DNA of 6,418 bases from contig JAEWPH010000101.1 of assembly GCA_023460715.1 (NCBI GenBank), forward strand, positions 1 to 6,418, read 5' to 3'. The notes under the pieces are model-generated. The model was not told the origin of the DNA. It searched no databases and saw only the letters and a program-made list of their open reading frames with translations. This document shows positions 5,891 through 6,418 of the stretch, piece by piece. This stretch comes from Pseudomonadota bacterium. GTDB lineage: Bacteria; Pseudomonadota; Gammaproteobacteria; Burkholderiales; Burkholderiaceae_C. The translations under genes and the position numbers were made by a program. The first letter of the stretch is position 1, and every line of letters begins with the position of its first letter.

Positions 5891-6361
5891 ATGAAGAGAC
5901 ATATCCTGCTTCTGTGCCTGTCCCTGGGGGCGCTGGCCGGCCCGGTGGCGCAGGCCCAGGTCCACCGCTGCAGCACGGCCTCGGGTGCCACGGTGTATTC
6001 CGATGCGCCCTGCAGCGAGGGCCAGACCGGCCGCCTCATCGAGCGGCACAAGAGCCCCGAAGAACTGCAGCAGGAACGCGCCCAGGCCGCCGCGGCCAAC
6101 GACCGGCAGGCCCGTGAGCGGACGGCCGAGCGCCTGCGGCAGGACGTGCTGTCGACCGTGCCCGAGCGCAGCGCCGCGGCGGCGCCCCTGCCCAGCGACT
6201 CCCGGGCCTGTAAGAACGTGTTGACGATCTCGCAGGGGTCGCGTTGGAGCGCAATCGGGATGAGTGGATGCTCCGGGTGCGCCGCATGGGCTCGTGCCCA
6301 TGCAAGCAGCCGGGGCGTTCAATCGCCCGATTTCGCTCCAACCCGAAGGGCAGCGGTGTGA
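5891..6361 (+). CDS. Secreted DUF4124-domain protein with an anomalous C-terminal tail
   Basis: A 156-residue protein exported to the periplasm; the role of the DUF4124 family is unknown. A clear signal peptide ([22 protein letters not shown], cleavage near 22) is followed by the family core, [18 protein letters not shown] (24-41), whose Cys-27 and Cys-41 probably form a disulphide. Residues 54-88 are charged and Ala/Arg/Gln-rich, probably helical. GGAGGT at 5879-5884 stands seven bases before the ATG, an excellent ribosome site. From about residue 112 the sequence stops looking like the family: residues 118-151 are read through a long imperfect hairpin (6243-6342) and give a composition of Ser, Ala, Trp and Arg without clear character. 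The 3' end may therefore have been replaced by an insertion or frameshifted, with the present stop accidental. The N-terminal call is firm; whether the product is functional is open. Confidence 0.82.
   Translation: MKRHILLLCLSLGALAGPVAQAQVHRCSTASGATVYSDAPCSEGQTGRLIERHKSPEELQQERAQAAAANDRQARERTAERLRQDVLSTVPERSAAAAPLPSDSRACKNVLTISQGSRWSAIGMSGCSGCAAWARAHASSRGVQSPDFAPTRRAAV
6243..6342. repeat. Long imperfect hairpin overlapping the 3' end of the DUF4124 gene
   Basis: Outer arms GTTGGAGCGCAATCGGG (6243-6259) and CCCGATTTCGCTCCAAC (6326-6342) pair at 16 of 17 positions. Pairing continues inward with a few wobbles and one mismatch (6261-6276 with 6310-6325), then a small internal loop, and is capped by a perfect GCATGGGC-TCGT-GCCCATGC hairpin (6284-6303). 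The whole forms one nearly continuous rod of about 100 bases. Such structures are typical of palindromic repetitive elements, miniature transposons or structured RNAs. It is not an integron attC site, because the ends read GTT...AAC rather than the required RYYYAAC...GTTRRRY. No flanking direct repeat is evident to me. Confidence 0.7.
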
Positions 6362-6389
6362 GCGGGCGGTCTGCGGCGTTGCGGCGTTT

Positions 6390-6411
6390 GTGGATAGCAA
6401 AGGCTATCCAC
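6390..6411. repeat. Perfect nine-base-pair hairpin downstream of the DUF4124 gene
   Basis: GTGGATAGC, loop AAAG, GCTATCCAC begins 29 bases after the DUF4124 stop codon. The stem and loop suit a terminator, but no T-run follows on the plus strand within the visible bases and none on the minus strand, so intrinsic termination is unproven. It may instead belong to the same inserted palindromic element as the hairpin at 6243-6342. Confidence 0.5.
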
Positions 6412-6418
6412 TGCGCAC

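Noticed and set aside
6243..6342. Integron attC recombination site
   Set aside because: The size and imperfect hairpin fit, but the outer ends are GTTGGAG...CTCCAAC, the inverse of the RYYYAAC...GTTRRRY layout, and no cassette or integrase is visible.

Overview
The base composition is GC-rich throughout and the gene set is chromosomal housekeeping and accessory. It suggests a beta-proteobacterium, most likely of the Comamonadaceae (Acidovorax, Delftia and Comamonas relatives). The grounds are the style of the chemoreceptor, malate synthase G and small periplasmic protein, and an AT-rich palindromic intergenic repeat at 1404-1468 that I recall from that family. This is recall and was not checked by a search.

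Left block (1-1296, all minus strand): the N-terminal 230 residues of a DHA2-type major facilitator efflux protein that runs off the left edge, then a 62-residue 4-oxalocrotonate-tautomerase-like enzyme, then a 78-residue eight-cysteine 'CWC' protein. In transcription order this is CWC protein, tautomerase, transporter, with gaps of 40 and 138 bases. The first two could be one operon; inclusion of the transporter is uncertain.

Middle block (1297-3374): a spacer holding the palindromic repeat, then a complete 541-residue methyl-accepting chemotaxis protein on the minus strand. Its start is preceded by a good match to a flagellar sigma-28 (FliA) promoter, which would place it in the motility regulon. 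A strong intrinsic terminator upstream of it ends the next transcript.

Right block (3375-6418): malate synthase G (glcB, minus strand, 737 residues) with its catalytic residues intact. It converts glyoxylate and acetyl-CoA to malate. The 302-base gap between it and the divergent plus-strand gene holds two copies of a 14-bp palindrome, TTTnTGCGCAnAAA, spaced 41 bp apart, which looks like an operator pair for glcB, and two adjacent perfect hairpins. The plus-strand gene encodes a secreted DUF4124 protein whose last third overlaps a roughly 100-base imperfect hairpin. That suggests the normal 3' end was replaced or overrun by a palindromic element.

I see no phage, CRISPR, toxin-antitoxin or defence system. 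The genes are recognisable families, and the items most worth following up are non-coding: the operator pair, the large hairpin at 6243-6342, the sigma-28 promoter and the dispersed repeat.
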